A stretch of 64,000 nucleotides of DNA, from NCBI RefSeq assembly GCF_009765275.1, contig NZ_VOPH01000005.1:62001-126000 (forward strand), written 5' to 3'. This document shows, piece by piece, positions 19,625-28,428 of this stretch (position 1 is the first letter of the stretch; every line of letters starts with the position of its first letter). The stretch comes from Chachezhania sediminis. GTDB lineage: Bacteria > Pseudomonadota > Alphaproteobacteria > Rhodobacterales > Rhodobacteraceae. Both the position numbers and the translations under genes were made by a program. The notes below the pieces were generated by a model, which saw only the letters and a list, made by a program, of their open reading frames with translations, had not been told where the DNA came from and made no database searches.

Positions 19625-19960
19625 TCAGGCGCTGGCCTGCAGGTGTACCGGCTCGCCATGGGGCGTCGCCAGGTACGCGGCCTCCCACGCCGCGCGGAAT
19701 CTCTCTACCTCGGCCGGCTCCGCCTGCCCCAGCTCCGCAAGGTAGCCTTCCAGAACCTCCAGCCAGACCGAGAAGTAATCCTCGCCCCCGTCCAGTTCCT
19801 TCGCCAGCCCCCGCGCCTTCAGCCCGGCGCCGAACCGTTCGGCCCAGTCGGGCCAGGCGAACAGGCCGCTTTCGTTCAGGTGCACCGTCAGCGCAAAGAC
19901 CTGCGCGTGCCAGGGCGCTGCGAATACGGGTTCCGGCCTGTCCGTCATCTGGCCGGTCAT
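19625..19960 (-). CDS. Nitrile hydratase accessory (activator) protein
   Basis: A 111-residue protein of the small nitrile hydratase activator family, which helps insert the metal into the alpha subunit and resembles part of the beta subunit. Recognisable are PWHAQVFALTVHLNESGLFAWPDWAERFG in pieces (14-42) and DYFSVWLEVLEGYLAELG (57-74). The ATG at 19960 overlaps the beta-subunit stop (ATGA); a second Met at 19948 is possible. Third gene of the tightly coupled alpha-beta-accessory cluster. Confidence 0.85.
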   Translation of the reverse strand: MTGQMTDRPEPVFAAPWHAQVFALTVHLNESGLFAWPDWAERFGAGLKARGLAKELDGGEDYFSVWLEVLEGYLAELGQAEPAEVERFRAAWEAAYLATPHGEPVHLQASA

Positions 19961-20631
19961 GCCGGCTCCAGATAGCTTTGCCACATGTCGATGATGACCT
20001 CGTCGCCGGGATGTTCCGGGTTCACCCAAAGTTCCGCCGCCGGGAAGGCCACGGCGTAAAGCGGCTCCGGCGCCTCGCCCAGGCCATGGGCGTTGGAATC
20101 CGGCAGGACATGGGAGCCGTGCAGCCGCAGGATGCGCCCCGTGGCCCCCGCGGCATAGTCCGGCAGGCGCGTATGTCCGCCCGGCACCAGCCGGTTCCCC
20201 GCCAGCCGCAGCGCCTTCACCCTCTCGCCCACCGCAAAGCGGACCGGGACAGTGCTGGGCCGGTCGGCAGGCGCCCCCTTGGCCAACGCCCCCGGCACCG
20301 TGTCCGGCGTCAGGCGGCGCGCGCCCTCCAGCGGGCCGTCGGACGCGCCCGCCGCCAGTTCCGCGCGGGTCACGACACCGGTTTCCACCGCGATATCGGC
20401 CAGCCCGGCCAGCCATTTCTCGTAATAGGTGAAGGCCATGTAATCCTTCGGCACCACCGACTCGCGCGCTTTCCGCGACATGTCGATATTCCACTTGCCG
20501 CAGGCCCCAGCCGCCACGGTCAGCGCCATGGCGCGTGCCTGCCAGGCCTCGGGGTAGTGATCGGCATCCTCCGGCTCGGGCAGCACCGGCCCGTCGAAGA
20601 AGCGCCCGCCCATGTCGTGGACCTTGGTCAT
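19957..20631 (-). CDS. Nitrile hydratase subunit beta
   Basis: A 224-residue partner of the alpha subunit in the enzyme that hydrates nitriles to amides. The N-terminus [16 protein letters not shown] is the family hallmark, followed by [22 protein letters not shown] (62-83) and the C-terminal SH3-like barrel (about 125-224) with [16 protein letters not shown] and VAFPAAELW. Overlaps both neighbours by 4 bases (ATGA), consistent with equal synthesis of the two subunits. Confidence 0.93.
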   Translation of the reverse strand: MTKVHDMGGRFFDGPVLPEPEDADHYPEAWQARAMALTVAAGACGKWNIDMSRKARESVVPKDYMAFTYYEKWLAGLADIAVETGVVTRAELAAGASDGPLEGARRLTPDTVPGALAKGAPADRPSTVPVRFAVGERVKALRLAGNRLVPGGHTRLPDYAAGATGRILRLHGSHVLPDSNAHGLGEAPEPLYAVAFPAAELWVNPEHPGDEVIIDMWQSYLEPA

Positions 20632-21275
20632 GCGGCATCCTCCGGCACGCGGGCGAGGCCCGTACCGATCATGCTGTCGCGGGTGACCAGCGCCGCCAGG
20701 CGTTCGACGTCCCAGCCCTCAGTGCCTGCGGGGCGTTCGGGGATGACCAGATACCGGATCTCGGCCGTCGAATCCCAGACCCGCACGGCCTTGCCTTCGG
20801 GCAGGGTCACGCCGAAATCCGCCAGGACCTTCCGCGGCTCGCGCACGGCGCGGGACCTATAGGCATCGGACTTGTACCAGGCCGGCGGAATCCCCAGCAG
20901 CGGCCACGGGTAGCAACTGCACAATGTGCAGACCACCATGTTGTGGACCTCGGCCGTGTTCTCGACCGCCACGATATGTTCGCCCTGCCGACCGAAGAAG
21001 CCCAGGTCGGCCACGACCGGCGTCGCGTCCTCCATCAGGCGGGCATGAAAATCCGGATCAGCCCAGGCACGGGCGACGACCTCGGCCCCGTTGCGGGGGC
21101 CGATCTTCGTTTCATAGGTGTCTATGATAACGTCCAGCGCCGCCGGGTCGATGACTCCCTTCGCGGTCAGGATGGTTTCCAGCGCCTTGACCCGCAGCGC
21201 AGGGTCCGGCGGCAACAGGGCGTGGGCGTGGTCCTCGGCCCCATGACGATGGTCGTGGTGATGATCGTGTGGCAT
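20628..21275 (-). CDS. Nitrile hydratase subunit alpha, cobalt type
   Basis: Carries the catalytic low-spin metal of nitrile hydratase. The claw motif reads VCTLCSC (115-121 in the 215-residue form), where Thr marks the Co(III) type rather than the Fe type (VCSLCSC); C116, C119 and C121 are the ligands, two of which are normally oxidised. The N-terminus is strikingly His-rich ([18 protein letters not shown]), possibly a cobalt-holding tail. The start is ambiguous: 21275 gives MPHDHHH, 21287 adds MVRF; neither has a good ribosome site. First gene of the cluster, 222 bases from the divergent secG gene. Confidence 0.93.
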   Translation of the reverse strand: MPHDHHHDHRHGAEDHAHALLPPDPALRVKALETILTAKGVIDPAALDVIIDTYETKIGPRNGAEVVARAWADPDFHARLMEDATPVVADLGFFGRQGEHIVAVENTAEVHNMVVCTLCSCYPWPLLGIPPAWYKSDAYRSRAVREPRKVLADFGVTLPEGKAVRVWDSTAEIRYLVIPERPAGTEGWDVERLAALVTRDSMIGTGLARVPEDAA

Positions 21276-21497
21276 GAACCGGACCATGCGCGCGGCGCGC
21301 CCACCTGTCCAGTCTCGTTGAAACAGCTAGCGCCCCGCGCGGGCAATCGCCACGGGTTCTTGACCCTATCTTGCCTTGCGCCCCCGGGCGATCTTGCCTA
21401 CATACCGGCCGATCATCGAACACGCCCCGACCGGGGTGCGTCCCCTGTTGAGGGAAGCATCCGGGCAGATGGGCCAGAACTGCCGCGGATCGTCCAG

Positions 21498-21872
21498 ATG
21501 GAAAACGTCGTCCTCATCGTTCACCTGCTGCTGGCCCTCGGGCTGGTCGGCGTGGTGCTGCTGCAGCGCTCCGAAGGGGGCGGGCTGGGCATGGGATCCG
21601 GCGGTGGCGGCGGCGGTGTGATGACCGGCCGGGCCGCGGCGACCGCGCTTGGCAAGGTGACCTGGGGGCTGGCGATCGCCTTCCTCTGCACCTCGCTGAC
21701 GCTGACGATCCTGGCCGCCGAAAAGGCATCGCAGGGTTCGGTCATGGACGTGATCGGCCCCGAGGACCCGACCCCCTTCGAGGCACCGGCCGTCCCCGGC
21801 CTGCCGTCCGGGTCCGACCTGCTGCCCCCGACGCCCGAAAACACCGGCTCGTCGGTCCCGCGCGCCGACTGA
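21498..21872 (+). CDS. secG: Preprotein translocase subunit SecG
   Basis: A 124-residue subunit of the SecYEG channel. It has the usual two helices (about 4-22 and 54-72) linked by a Gly-rich cytoplasmic loop, with LLQRSEGGGLGMG and GVMTGRAAATALGKVTW, both diagnostic. An extended Pro/acidic C-terminal tail (about 85-124) follows. The ATG at 21498 is set by the first helix; the same frame runs far upstream without similarity. Divergent from the nitrile hydratase operon and 246 bases before pyrG, a common neighbour pairing in this order. Confidence 0.93.
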   Translation: MENVVLIVHLLLALGLVGVVLLQRSEGGGLGMGSGGGGGGVMTGRAAATALGKVTWGLAIAFLCTSLTLTILAAEKASQGSVMDVIGPEDPTPFEAPAVPGLPSGSDLLPPTPENTGSSVPRAD

Positions 21873-22034
21873 TCCGGCGCGCCGCATTCCGAACTGTCCC
21901 GCCGGCAGCGACGCCCCTGCGCGCTGCTGCCGTCATTGTCCCGGCACGGCACTAGGTCTTGACCGACGCCGTTTCCGACCAACATCATCTTGCGTTTCTC
22001 TTGCGCTCGGGCTCCGAATAGGTTACTGATGGAG

Positions 22035-22106
22035 TCCCGTGACCAGCGGATTTTTTCGCCGGGCATTCATGCGAATCGCACGCCTTCGGGCGCTCATCAC
22101 GGGAGG
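22035..22106 (+). promoter_or_regulatory. Possible structured leader of pyrG that can pair with its ribosome site
   Basis: TCCCGTGA (22035-22042) is complementary to TCACGGGA (22097-22104), with a second short pairing AGCG/CGCT just inside. The downstream arm overlaps the GGGAGG Shine-Dalgarno (22101-22106) of pyrG, 12 bases before the ATG. Folding would therefore hide part of the ribosome site. Whether the transcript includes the upstream arm is not known. Confidence 0.35.
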
Positions 22107-22118
22107 TCTCCGACCGAC

Positions 22119-23762
22119 ATGGCGCGTTTCATCTTCATCACCGGTGGTGTGGTGTCCTCGCTTGGCAAGGGGCTGGCCTCGGCCGCCCTGGGCAGTCTGC
22201 TTCAGGCCCGCGGGTTTTCCGTCCGGCTGCGCAAGCTGGACCCCTACCTCAACGTCGATCCCGGCACGATGAGCCCCTTCGAACATGGCGAGGTCTTCGT
22301 GACCGACGACGGCGCCGAGACGGACCTGGACCTGGGCCACTACGAACGCTTCACCGGCGTGGCCGCGCGGAAGACGGACTCCGTGTCCTCCGGCCGGATC
22401 TATTCCAACGTGCTGGAGAAGGAGCGCCGCGGCGACTACCTGGGCAAGACGATCCAGGTGATCCCGCACGTCACCAACGAGATCAAGGACTTCATCCACA
22501 TCGGCGAGGACGAGGTCGACTTCATGCTGTGCGAGATCGGCGGCACCGTCGGCGATATCGAGGGCCTGCCCTTCTTCGAGGCGATCCGCCAGTTCAGCCA
22601 GGACATGCCGCGGGGCCAGTGCATCTTCATGCACCTGACGCTGCTGCCCTACGTCCGCGCCTCGGGCGAGCTGAAGACCAAGCCCACCCAGCACTCGGTC
22701 AAGGAACTGCGCGCCATCGGCATCGCGCCGGACATCCTGGTCTGCCGGTCGGAAATGCCGATCCCGCAGAAGGAACGCGAAAAGCTGGCGCTGTTCTGCA
22801 ACGTGCGTCCGGATTCGGTGATCACCGCGCGGGACCTCGCTTCGATCTACGAGGCGCCCCTGGCCTATCACCGCGAAGGGCTGGACCAGGCGGTTCTGGA
22901 TGCCTTCGGGATCAATCCGGCACCGCGGCCGCGGCTGGACCGCTGGCGCGACGTGGCCGACCGGATCCGCAACCCGGAGGGCGAGATCACCGTCGCCGTC
23001 GTCGGCAAGTACACGCAGCTGGAAGACGCCTACAAGTCCATCGCCGAGGCGCTGACCCATGGCGGCATCGCCAACCGGGTCCGGGTGAAGACCGAATGGG
23101 TCGATGCCGAGCTCTTCGAACGCGAGGATCCGGCGGCGCACCTGTCGGGCTACAACGCGATCCTGGTCCCCGGCGGCTTCGGCGAACGCGGAACCGAAGG
23201 CAAGATCCGCGCGGCCCAGTTCGCCCGCGAACACAACGTGCCCTATCTGGGCATCTGCCTCGGCATGCAGATGGCGGTGATCGAGGCGGCGCGGAACCTG
23301 GCTGGCGTCAAGAACGCGGGGTCCGAGGAATTCGACCACGAGTCGGGCGAGAAACGGTTCGAGCCGGTCGTCTATCACCTGAAGGAATGGGTGCAGGGCA
23401 ACCACACGGTGGCGCGCAAGGTCGACGACGACAAGGGCGGCACGATGCGTCTGGGCGCCTATGACGCGATCCTGTCGGAAGGCAGCCGCGTGGCGCAGAT
23501 CTACAATTCGACCCGGATCGAGGAACGCCATCGTCACCGCTACGAGGTCGACAACCGCTACCGCGAGGCGCTGGAAAGCGTGGGCCTGAAGTTCTCGGGC
23601 ATGAGCCCGGACGGCCGCCTGCCCGAGATCGTGGAATGGTCGGATCACCCGTGGTTCGTGGGCGTGCAGTTCCACCCGGAACTGAAGTCCAAGCCCTTCG
23701 CGCCGCATCCCCTGTTCGCCGATTTCGTCCGCGCCGCGAAAGAGACCTCTCGCCTGGTCTGA
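22119..23762 (+). CDS. pyrG: CTP synthase
   Basis: Makes CTP from UTP, glutamine and ATP. The 547-residue protein has the N-terminal synthetase domain beginning [18 protein letters not shown] (P-loop [10 protein letters not shown]) with [18 protein letters not shown], and a C-terminal class I glutamine amidotransferase domain with the nucleophile Cys in YLGICLGMQ (about 383-391) and the catalytic His-Glu in [12 protein letters not shown] (about 521-532). Start 22119 fits GGGAGG upstream and the family's conserved N-terminus. Followed by a 374-base hairpin-rich spacer. Confidence 0.98.
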   Translation: MARFIFITGGVVSSLGKGLASAALGSLLQARGFSVRLRKLDPYLNVDPGTMSPFEHGEVFVTDDGAETDLDLGHYERFTGVAARKTDSVSSGRIYSNVLEKERRGDYLGKTIQVIPHVTNEIKDFIHIGEDEVDFMLCEIGGTVGDIEGLPFFEAIRQFSQDMPRGQCIFMHLTLLPYVRASGELKTKPTQHSVKELRAIGIAPDILVCRSEMPIPQKEREKLALFCNVRPDSVITARDLASIYEAPLAYHREGLDQAVLDAFGINPAPRPRLDRWRDVADRIRNPEGEITVAVVGKYTQLEDAYKSIAEALTHGGIANRVRVKTEWVDAELFEREDPAAHLSGYNAILVPGGFGERGTEGKIRAAQFAREHNVPYLGICLGMQMAVIEAARNLAGVKNAGSEEFDHESGEKRFEPVVYHLKEWVQGNHTVARKVDDDKGGTMRLGAYDAILSEGSRVAQIYNSTRIEERHRHRYEVDNRYREALESVGLKFSGMSPDGRLPEIVEWSDHPWFVGVQFHPELKSKPFAPHPLFADFVRAAKETSRLV

Positions 23763-23808
23763 CATGCCGTCCCGCGGCGGGCGCATCCGCCGCGAATGTC
23801 TCCGGTTG

Positions 23809-23864
23809 GGTGCGTGGTCCACACGCACCTTCAGACCGGCAATGGTGCGTGGAAACCACGCACC
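23809..23864 (+). repeat. Two GGTGCGTG palindromic hairpins after pyrG
   Basis: Two short palindromes sit in tandem: GGTGCGTG/CACGCACC (23809-23829, 5-base loop) and GGTGCGTGG/CCACGCACC (23844-23864, 3-base loop). A third, shorter version, GGTGCG/CGCACC, lies at 24061-24077. They read as a small family of palindromic repeats in the 47-base to 315-base range past the pyrG stop. They may act as 3'-end stabilisers or terminators. Confidence 0.6.
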
Positions 23865-23904
23865 CTACCCCGAACACCTGCCGGCAGAGCCTGGTCGTAC
23901 CTGT

Positions 23905-23942
23905 CGGATGCCTCCGGCGGGAGTATTTGGAAAGAGAAGAAG
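23905..23942 (+). repeat. Dispersed intergenic element, copy 1 (plus)
   Basis: Begins CGGATGCCTCCGGCGG and ends in the core GTATTTGGAAAGAGAAGAAG. The same sequence, with one extra G, returns at 37239-37277, and an inverted relative follows immediately at 23958-23990. Confidence 0.75.
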
Positions 23943-23957
23943 CCAGGGGCGCCTTCC

Positions 23958-23990
23958 CTTTTCTTCTCTTTTCCCAAATACCTCCGGGGG
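23958..23990 (-). repeat. Dispersed intergenic element, copy 2 (inverted)
   Basis: On the minus strand reads CCCCCGGAGGTATTTGGG then AAAAGAGAAGAAAAG. With copy 1 it makes an inverted pair able to fold into a stem of over 20 bp with a 15-base loop, just upstream of mnmH. The GC-rich sequence on its right (24010-24045, GGGGGCAGCGCCCCCC) resembles the hairpin head attached to the copy near 42.3 kb. Confidence 0.7.
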
Positions 23991-24136
23991 AGTCCGGGCC
24001 GCAGGCTCGGACGGGGGCAGCGCCCCCCAGCCCGCCGCCACGCGATATCCCGGCCCGTAGGGTGCGTGCTCCGCACCCACCATCCCCGGAGACACGACGG
24101 CCTTCACCGCCCCCTCTGTTTCCGCTATTTACGCAC

Positions 24137-25255
24137 ATGGCCCTGACCTTCGACTCCCTTTCTGCCCTTCTGAACCACGGCTATGACTCCGTGATCGACG
24201 TGCGCAGCCCTGCCGAATTCGCCGAAGACCACGTGCCCGGCGCGATCAACCTGCCTGTCCTGGACAACGAGGAACGCGCGCGGGTCGGCACGATGTACAA
24301 GCAGGAAAGCCCGTTCAAGGCCCGGAAACTCGGCGCCGCGCTAGTCTTTCGCAACATCGCGCGCCATGTCGAGGAAACTCTGAGCATCCATGGCGGCAGC
24401 TGGCGCCCGCTGGTCTATTGCTGGCGGGGCGGTCAGCGCTCAGGCACCTTTGCCTGGACGCTGAAGGAGATCGGCTGGCGGTCCGAAGCCGTTCAGGGCG
24501 GCTACAAGACTTATCGACGGCTGGTCCACGCGATGCTTTACACCCGGCCCCTGCCCCACAGGCTCGTGGCGCTGGACGGCTATACCGGCACCGCCAAGAC
24601 CGACCTGCTCCACCGGTTGCAGGCCCGCGGCGTGCAGGTGGTGGACCTGGAGGGCCTTGCCAATCACCGCGGGTCGGTTCTGGGCGACATGGGCGGCCAG
24701 CCCGACCAGAAATGGTTCGAATCCGGCCTCGCCGCCGCGCTGACAGGTATGGACCCGACCCGACCGGTCCTGGTCGAGGCCGAATCGAGCAAGATCGGCG
24801 CGCGGATCATCCCGCCGAAGCTCTGGGCCGCGATGTGCACCGCCCCGCGGATCGAGGTGACGGCCCCGCTGGACCAGCGCGCCGCCTATCTGGCGCGCGC
24901 CTATGACGACATCCTGTCCGACGCGCCGCGGTTGCATGAAACGCTGCTGCCCCTGGTCGAGCACCGCGGGCATGCGATCGTCGAAGGCTGGCTGAAGCTG
25001 ATCGACGCGGGCGAGAAGCGCGCCTTTTCCGAAGCTATGGTCGTCCAGCACTATGACCCGGCCTATGACAAGTCGCGCAAGGCCGTCGGCGCGCGGGTCG
25101 CGGCGACCGTGGCCGCCGAAACGCTGGACGATGCGGGGCTGGAGACCGCCGCCGCGGGGATCGAGGCGGCGCTGGAGACGATCGACCTGACGCCTCAGAC
25201 CACCGACAGAAGCGGCGGGCCCTCGACCAGCCGCCCAACCCGCGCCGCGGAATAG
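24137..25255 (+). CDS. mnmH: tRNA 2-selenouridine synthase
   Basis: Exchanges sulfur for selenium in the wobble 2-thiouridine of certain tRNAs, through a geranylated intermediate, using selenophosphate. The 372-residue protein has an N-terminal rhodanese domain (8-125) with the active Cys95 in VYCWRGGQRSG, followed by a P-loop domain. The P-loop reads GYTGTAKT (148-155), with Ala where the canonical GxxxxGKT has Gly. The frame runs upstream into the spacer, but the ATG at 24137 begins the rhodanese fold. The 3' end overlaps the convergent selD fusion gene by 61 bases, and SelD provides its selenium donor. Confidence 0.94.
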   Translation: MALTFDSLSALLNHGYDSVIDVRSPAEFAEDHVPGAINLPVLDNEERARVGTMYKQESPFKARKLGAALVFRNIARHVEETLSIHGGSWRPLVYCWRGGQRSGTFAWTLKEIGWRSEAVQGGYKTYRRLVHAMLYTRPLPHRLVALDGYTGTAKTDLLHRLQARGVQVVDLEGLANHRGSVLGDMGGQPDQKWFESGLAAALTGMDPTRPVLVEAESSKIGARIIPPKLWAAMCTAPRIEVTAPLDQRAAYLARAYDDILSDAPRLHETLLPLVEHRGHAIVEGWLKLIDAGEKRAFSEAMVVQHYDPAYDKSRKAVGARVAATVAAETLDDAGLETAAAGIEAALETIDLTPQTTDRSGGPSTSRPTRAAE

Positions 25256-27363
25256 CCTTCGGCCCGCAGTCTGGCCACCAGCTCGTCCGCGACGACGGCC
25301 GGCACGGCGGCGAGCAGCCCGCCCGAGGTCTGCGGATCGAAGAGCAGCGCCGCCCGGCCCCTGTCCGGCAGCTGCGCCAGTTCGGGCGCCAGGGCGCGGT
25401 TTTCGTCGAAAATCGTGGACCGGACGCCCTGTTCCGTCAGCACCTCGGCCCCTGCCATCAGCGGAACGGCATCCAAAACGATCTGGGCCCCCGTCCCGCT
25501 GGCCTCGCAGATGTTCAGGAGGTGACCGGCGAAGCCGAAGCCCGTGACATCGGTCATCGCATGCGCCCCGGCCAGCAGCCGCGCCGCGGCGCCCTGCCCC
25601 TGGCACATGAGCTGCCACGCGGCCAAGACATCGGCGCCGCGGGCCGCGCCTTCCATCTCTGCCGCCATCAGGGTGCCAGAGCCCAGCGGCTTCGTCAGGA
25701 TCAGTGCATCGCCCGGCTTGCCACCCGCCAGCGTGATCGGGCCCTTGGCGGCAAGGCCCGTGACAGTGAAGCCGATGGTCAGCTCGTCGCCCACGGTGGT
25801 GTGGCCGCCCACGATCTCGGCCCCTGCCTCGGCCATGACGGCGCGGGCGGCGCTCATGATCTCGGCCAGGGTGCGAGCCTGGAGCGTGTCCGACAGGCGC
25901 GGCAGGATGATCGTGGCCAGCGCCGCCTGGGGGGCAGCGCCCATTGCCCAGACATCGCCAAGCGCGTGATGCGCGGCGATGCGGGCCATCATGTACGGAT
26001 CCTCGACCAGGGCGCGCAAGTGGTCGGCACTGATCACCTGCCGGGTCTGGCCCATCTGCAAAAGCGCCGCATCGTCACCCGGCAGGGTCACGATATCGTC
26101 CCGTCCCGCCAGCCGTGCCGGACCAAGGGCGGCCTGAAGGGCACGCCGGCCGACCTTGGATCCGCAGCCGCCGCAGAGCGGACGTTCGCCCAGCGCCGCC
26201 TCCACGCCCAGGGCCCGTTCGCGCGGCAGTTTCGGGGCGAGCATCCTGGGCAGGTCCCGGAACCTGTCCATGAATTTCTGGTCGATCCGGTTCTTCCAGG
26301 CCCAGATCGCCCGGCCGTGAAAGGTGCGGCCCCATTTCTCGCCCAGCGCCCGCCTGTCGCCCAGCGAGATCAGTTTCAGGTAGTCGTCCTGCGGTTTGTA
26401 GATCTTCAGCGATCCGCCCGTCAGCAGCGCCTTCAGGTTCGCCAGCAGCACCGGCGCCTGCCGCACCGCATAGACCCCGGCCTTGGGCCGCGGGGCATGG
26501 CCCATATGTGCACAGTCGCCGGTGGCGAAGATCTGGGGATCGCTGGTCTGCAGCGTCTTGCCCACGGTCAGGAAACCGTCCGTCACCTCCAGCCCCGTGG
26601 CCGCCATCCATGGATACGGCCGTGCCCCGGCCGAGCCGGTGATGAAATCGGCCTGCACGACGCGGCCATCGGCCAGGTGCAGGGCACCGGCCGCGATCCG
26701 GGTGACGGGGCTGTCGGGCAGGATCTCGACCCCGGCCTTCTCCAGTTCGTCCAGCAGGATCCGGCGCGCCGTCTCTCCCAGAACGGACAGGGGCGTGGCG
26801 CTGTCGATCAGGGTCAGGGTGGCGGTCCGGCCGGCCGACTTCAGGGCATGGGCCATGGCCAGCGCCAGTTCGGCCCCGGCGACACCGCCGCCCAGAACCG
26901 CCACGCGGGCCGGGTCGGTGTCTGACAGGTACGCCGCCCAGCGTTCCGCGAAGGGACCAAGCGGCTTGGCGGGCACGGCATGATCGGCGAAACCGGCCAG
27001 GTCGGGCATCGCCGAGGTGATGCCTACGTCGACGGAACAAAGGTCGAAGCTCACCGGCGGCCGGCCGGGGACCGAGACTGTGCGCGCGGCAAGGTCGATC
27101 CCGTCCGCCGCACCCACGATCAGGCGGGCGCCGGCGAAACGCGCCAGCCGGACAAGGTCGATGTCCAGCTCGTCCCGGCGATAATGGCCGGCGACATGGC
27201 CCGGCAGCATCCCGGAATAGGGCGCGGTGGGGCCGGGATTGATCAGCGTCAGCCGGGCCCCGGGCAAGGGGGCCATGCCCCACATCCGAAGCACCAGCGC
27301 ATGGGTATGCCCGCCGCCGACAAGGACGACATCGCGGGTCTGGGGAAGCGGCGCCTGTTTCAT
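25195..27363 (-). CDS. selD: SelD selenophosphate synthetase fused to an N-terminal NADH dehydrogenase-like domain
   Basis: A 722-residue two-domain protein. Residues about 10-375 are an FAD-dependent pyridine nucleotide oxidoreductase of the NDH-2/SQR type, with the FAD loop LVGGGHTH (15-22), an NAD loop VLGGGVAGAELA (156-167) and the FAD-contacting ATGDCAHMG (280-288). Residues about 390-722 are SelD, which makes selenophosphate from selenide and ATP; its catalytic motif is CGGCGSK (397-403) with C400 and K403. It uses Cys, not selenocysteine, at this place. Such fusions are known in several bacteria; the role of the flavin domain is not settled. It supplies MnmH, encoded convergently with a 61-base overlap. 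Confidence 0.95.
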   Translation of the reverse strand: MKQAPLPQTRDVVLVGGGHTHALVLRMWGMAPLPGARLTLINPGPTAPYSGMLPGHVAGHYRRDELDIDLVRLARFAGARLIVGAADGIDLAARTVSVPGRPPVSFDLCSVDVGITSAMPDLAGFADHAVPAKPLGPFAERWAAYLSDTDPARVAVLGGGVAGAELALAMAHALKSAGRTATLTLIDSATPLSVLGETARRILLDELEKAGVEILPDSPVTRIAAGALHLADGRVVQADFITGSAGARPYPWMAATGLEVTDGFLTVGKTLQTSDPQIFATGDCAHMGHAPRPKAGVYAVRQAPVLLANLKALLTGGSLKIYKPQDDYLKLISLGDRRALGEKWGRTFHGRAIWAWKNRIDQKFMDRFRDLPRMLAPKLPRERALGVEAALGERPLCGGCGSKVGRRALQAALGPARLAGRDDIVTLPGDDAALLQMGQTRQVISADHLRALVEDPYMMARIAAHHALGDVWAMGAAPQAALATIILPRLSDTLQARTLAEIMSAARAVMAEAGAEIVGGHTTVGDELTIGFTVTGLAAKGPITLAGGKPGDALILTKPLGSGTLMAAEMEGAARGADVLAAWQLMCQGQGAAARLLAGAHAMTDVTGFGFAGHLLNICEASGTGAQIVLDAVPLMAGAEVLTEQGVRSTIFDENRALAPELAQLPDRGRAALLFDPQTSGGLLAAVPAVVADELVARLRAEGYSAARVGRLVEGPPLLSVV

Positions 27364-27429
27364 GGCGCCTGTTCTAGCGGCCGCCGCGGCGCCGGCAATG
27401 CACGATTGCGGGTTGGGGCCGAAGGCCGC

Positions 27430-28095
27430 CTAGTCCTCGACCAGGCGCTCGATCAGCTGGGCCCCCGCCGCACGGTTCGAGTTGACCGCGGGATCGACCC
27501 GCCACCAGTCCAGCAGACCGGCCTTTCCGGGGTGCATCAGCCGTGCGGCGCCGCGCCCGGCCTCGCCCAGCCACATCGGCCAGTCCGCCTGTTCCACGAT
27601 CATGGGCATACGCTCGTGAATCCCGGACAGGTCGGTATTCGCGGCCGTTGTGACAATGGCGCAGGTGGGTCTCGGATCGTCCCGCCCCCAGTCCTGCCAT
27701 ATGCCGGCAAAGATCATCGGCGCGCCGTCCTTGCGCGAGATATACCAGGGCAGCCGCACGCCTTCCGGCGTCCTGGTCCATTCATAGAAGCCGGCGGCCA
27801 GGATCAGGCAGCGCCGCTCGCGGCAGGCCAGGCGAAAGGCGGGTTTCTCGGCCACCGTCTCGGCCCGGGCGTTGATCAGCAGCGGCCCGTCGGTCGGCGA
27901 CTTGTACCAGTGCGGGATGAAGCCCCAGCGCATCGGCATAAGACGCCGCCCCGAGGCGCCGCCGGTCACGACGTGGACATTGACTGTCGGACAGACATTA
28001 TAATTCGGAACATCCGGCAGGTCGTTGGCGGGGCTGGCCTCGAACAGTTGCGCCATGGCATCCGGAGGCAGGGTTACGGCAAAACGACCACACAT
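27430..28095 (-). CDS. SOS response-associated peptidase family protein (SRAP/YedK, HMCES-like)
   Basis: A 221-residue SRAP protein. The family protects abasic sites in single-stranded DNA by forming a DNA-protein crosslink through the N-terminal cysteine. The start MCGRFAVTLPPDA leaves Cys2 as the new N-terminus after Met removal; the other key residues are seen as the Asn in LLINARAETVAEKPAF, the Glu in AAGFYEWTR and the His in IHERMPMIV. The length is typical. It stands alone, about 66 bases upstream of the selD fusion on the same strand, without obvious LexA box. Confidence 0.93.
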   Translation of the reverse strand: MCGRFAVTLPPDAMAQLFEASPANDLPDVPNYNVCPTVNVHVVTGGASGRRLMPMRWGFIPHWYKSPTDGPLLINARAETVAEKPAFRLACRERRCLILAAGFYEWTRTPEGVRLPWYISRKDGAPMIFAGIWQDWGRDDPRPTCAIVTTAANTDLSGIHERMPMIVEQADWPMWLGEAGRGAARLMHPGKAGLLDWWRVDPAVNSNRAAGAQLIERLVED

Positions 28096-28428
28096 ACCGT
28101 TAGGTTAACAGGGATTCCCCCCATTATGCCAGACTGCCGGACAAACAAGCTCGGGATCGTGATTTGCCCTGGCGCCGGCGCGGCCTATGGATCCGCCCGA
28201 TCCGGGCCGTGGTGGATGGCTTGCATCAAGCCGCTGCAGGCGACCTGTGGACCGGCCGGCCCACAGCTTCCTCGGCCCACCCGCTGGCTTTCCCTGCCGT
28301 CCGCGGCCGGTTGGACTGGCCCGTTACGTCCGGTGGCCGAATGCCCCGGCTGACGGCACCTGCCCCCGAAACGCGAACACCCCGCGCCGTCGGGCGCGGG
28401 GTGCTGCAGATCCGAAGGACCGGATGGG
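28096..28428. other. 333-base spacer with one hairpin
   Basis: Between the SRAP gene start and the 5'-nucleotidase gene end, both on the minus strand. It holds the terminator hairpin at 28378-28403 and presumably the SRAP promoter (a GTTAAC-containing stretch at 28088-28100). No credible gene: the short frames here have no family features. Confidence 0.5.
28378..28403 (-). terminator. Terminator of the 5'-nucleotidase gene
   Basis: Perfect 11-bp GC stem CACCCCGCGCC / GGCGCGGGGTG with a 4-base loop, 25 bases beyond the TAA stop at 28429. A broken T-rich stretch (TTCGCGTTTC) follows on the minus strand, so intrinsic termination is likely though not ideal. Confidence 0.65.

Noticed and set aside
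22023-23828. 601-codon minus-strand frame opposite pyrG
   Set aside because: A shadow of pyrG; it is His/Arg/Asp-rich and lacks any family character.
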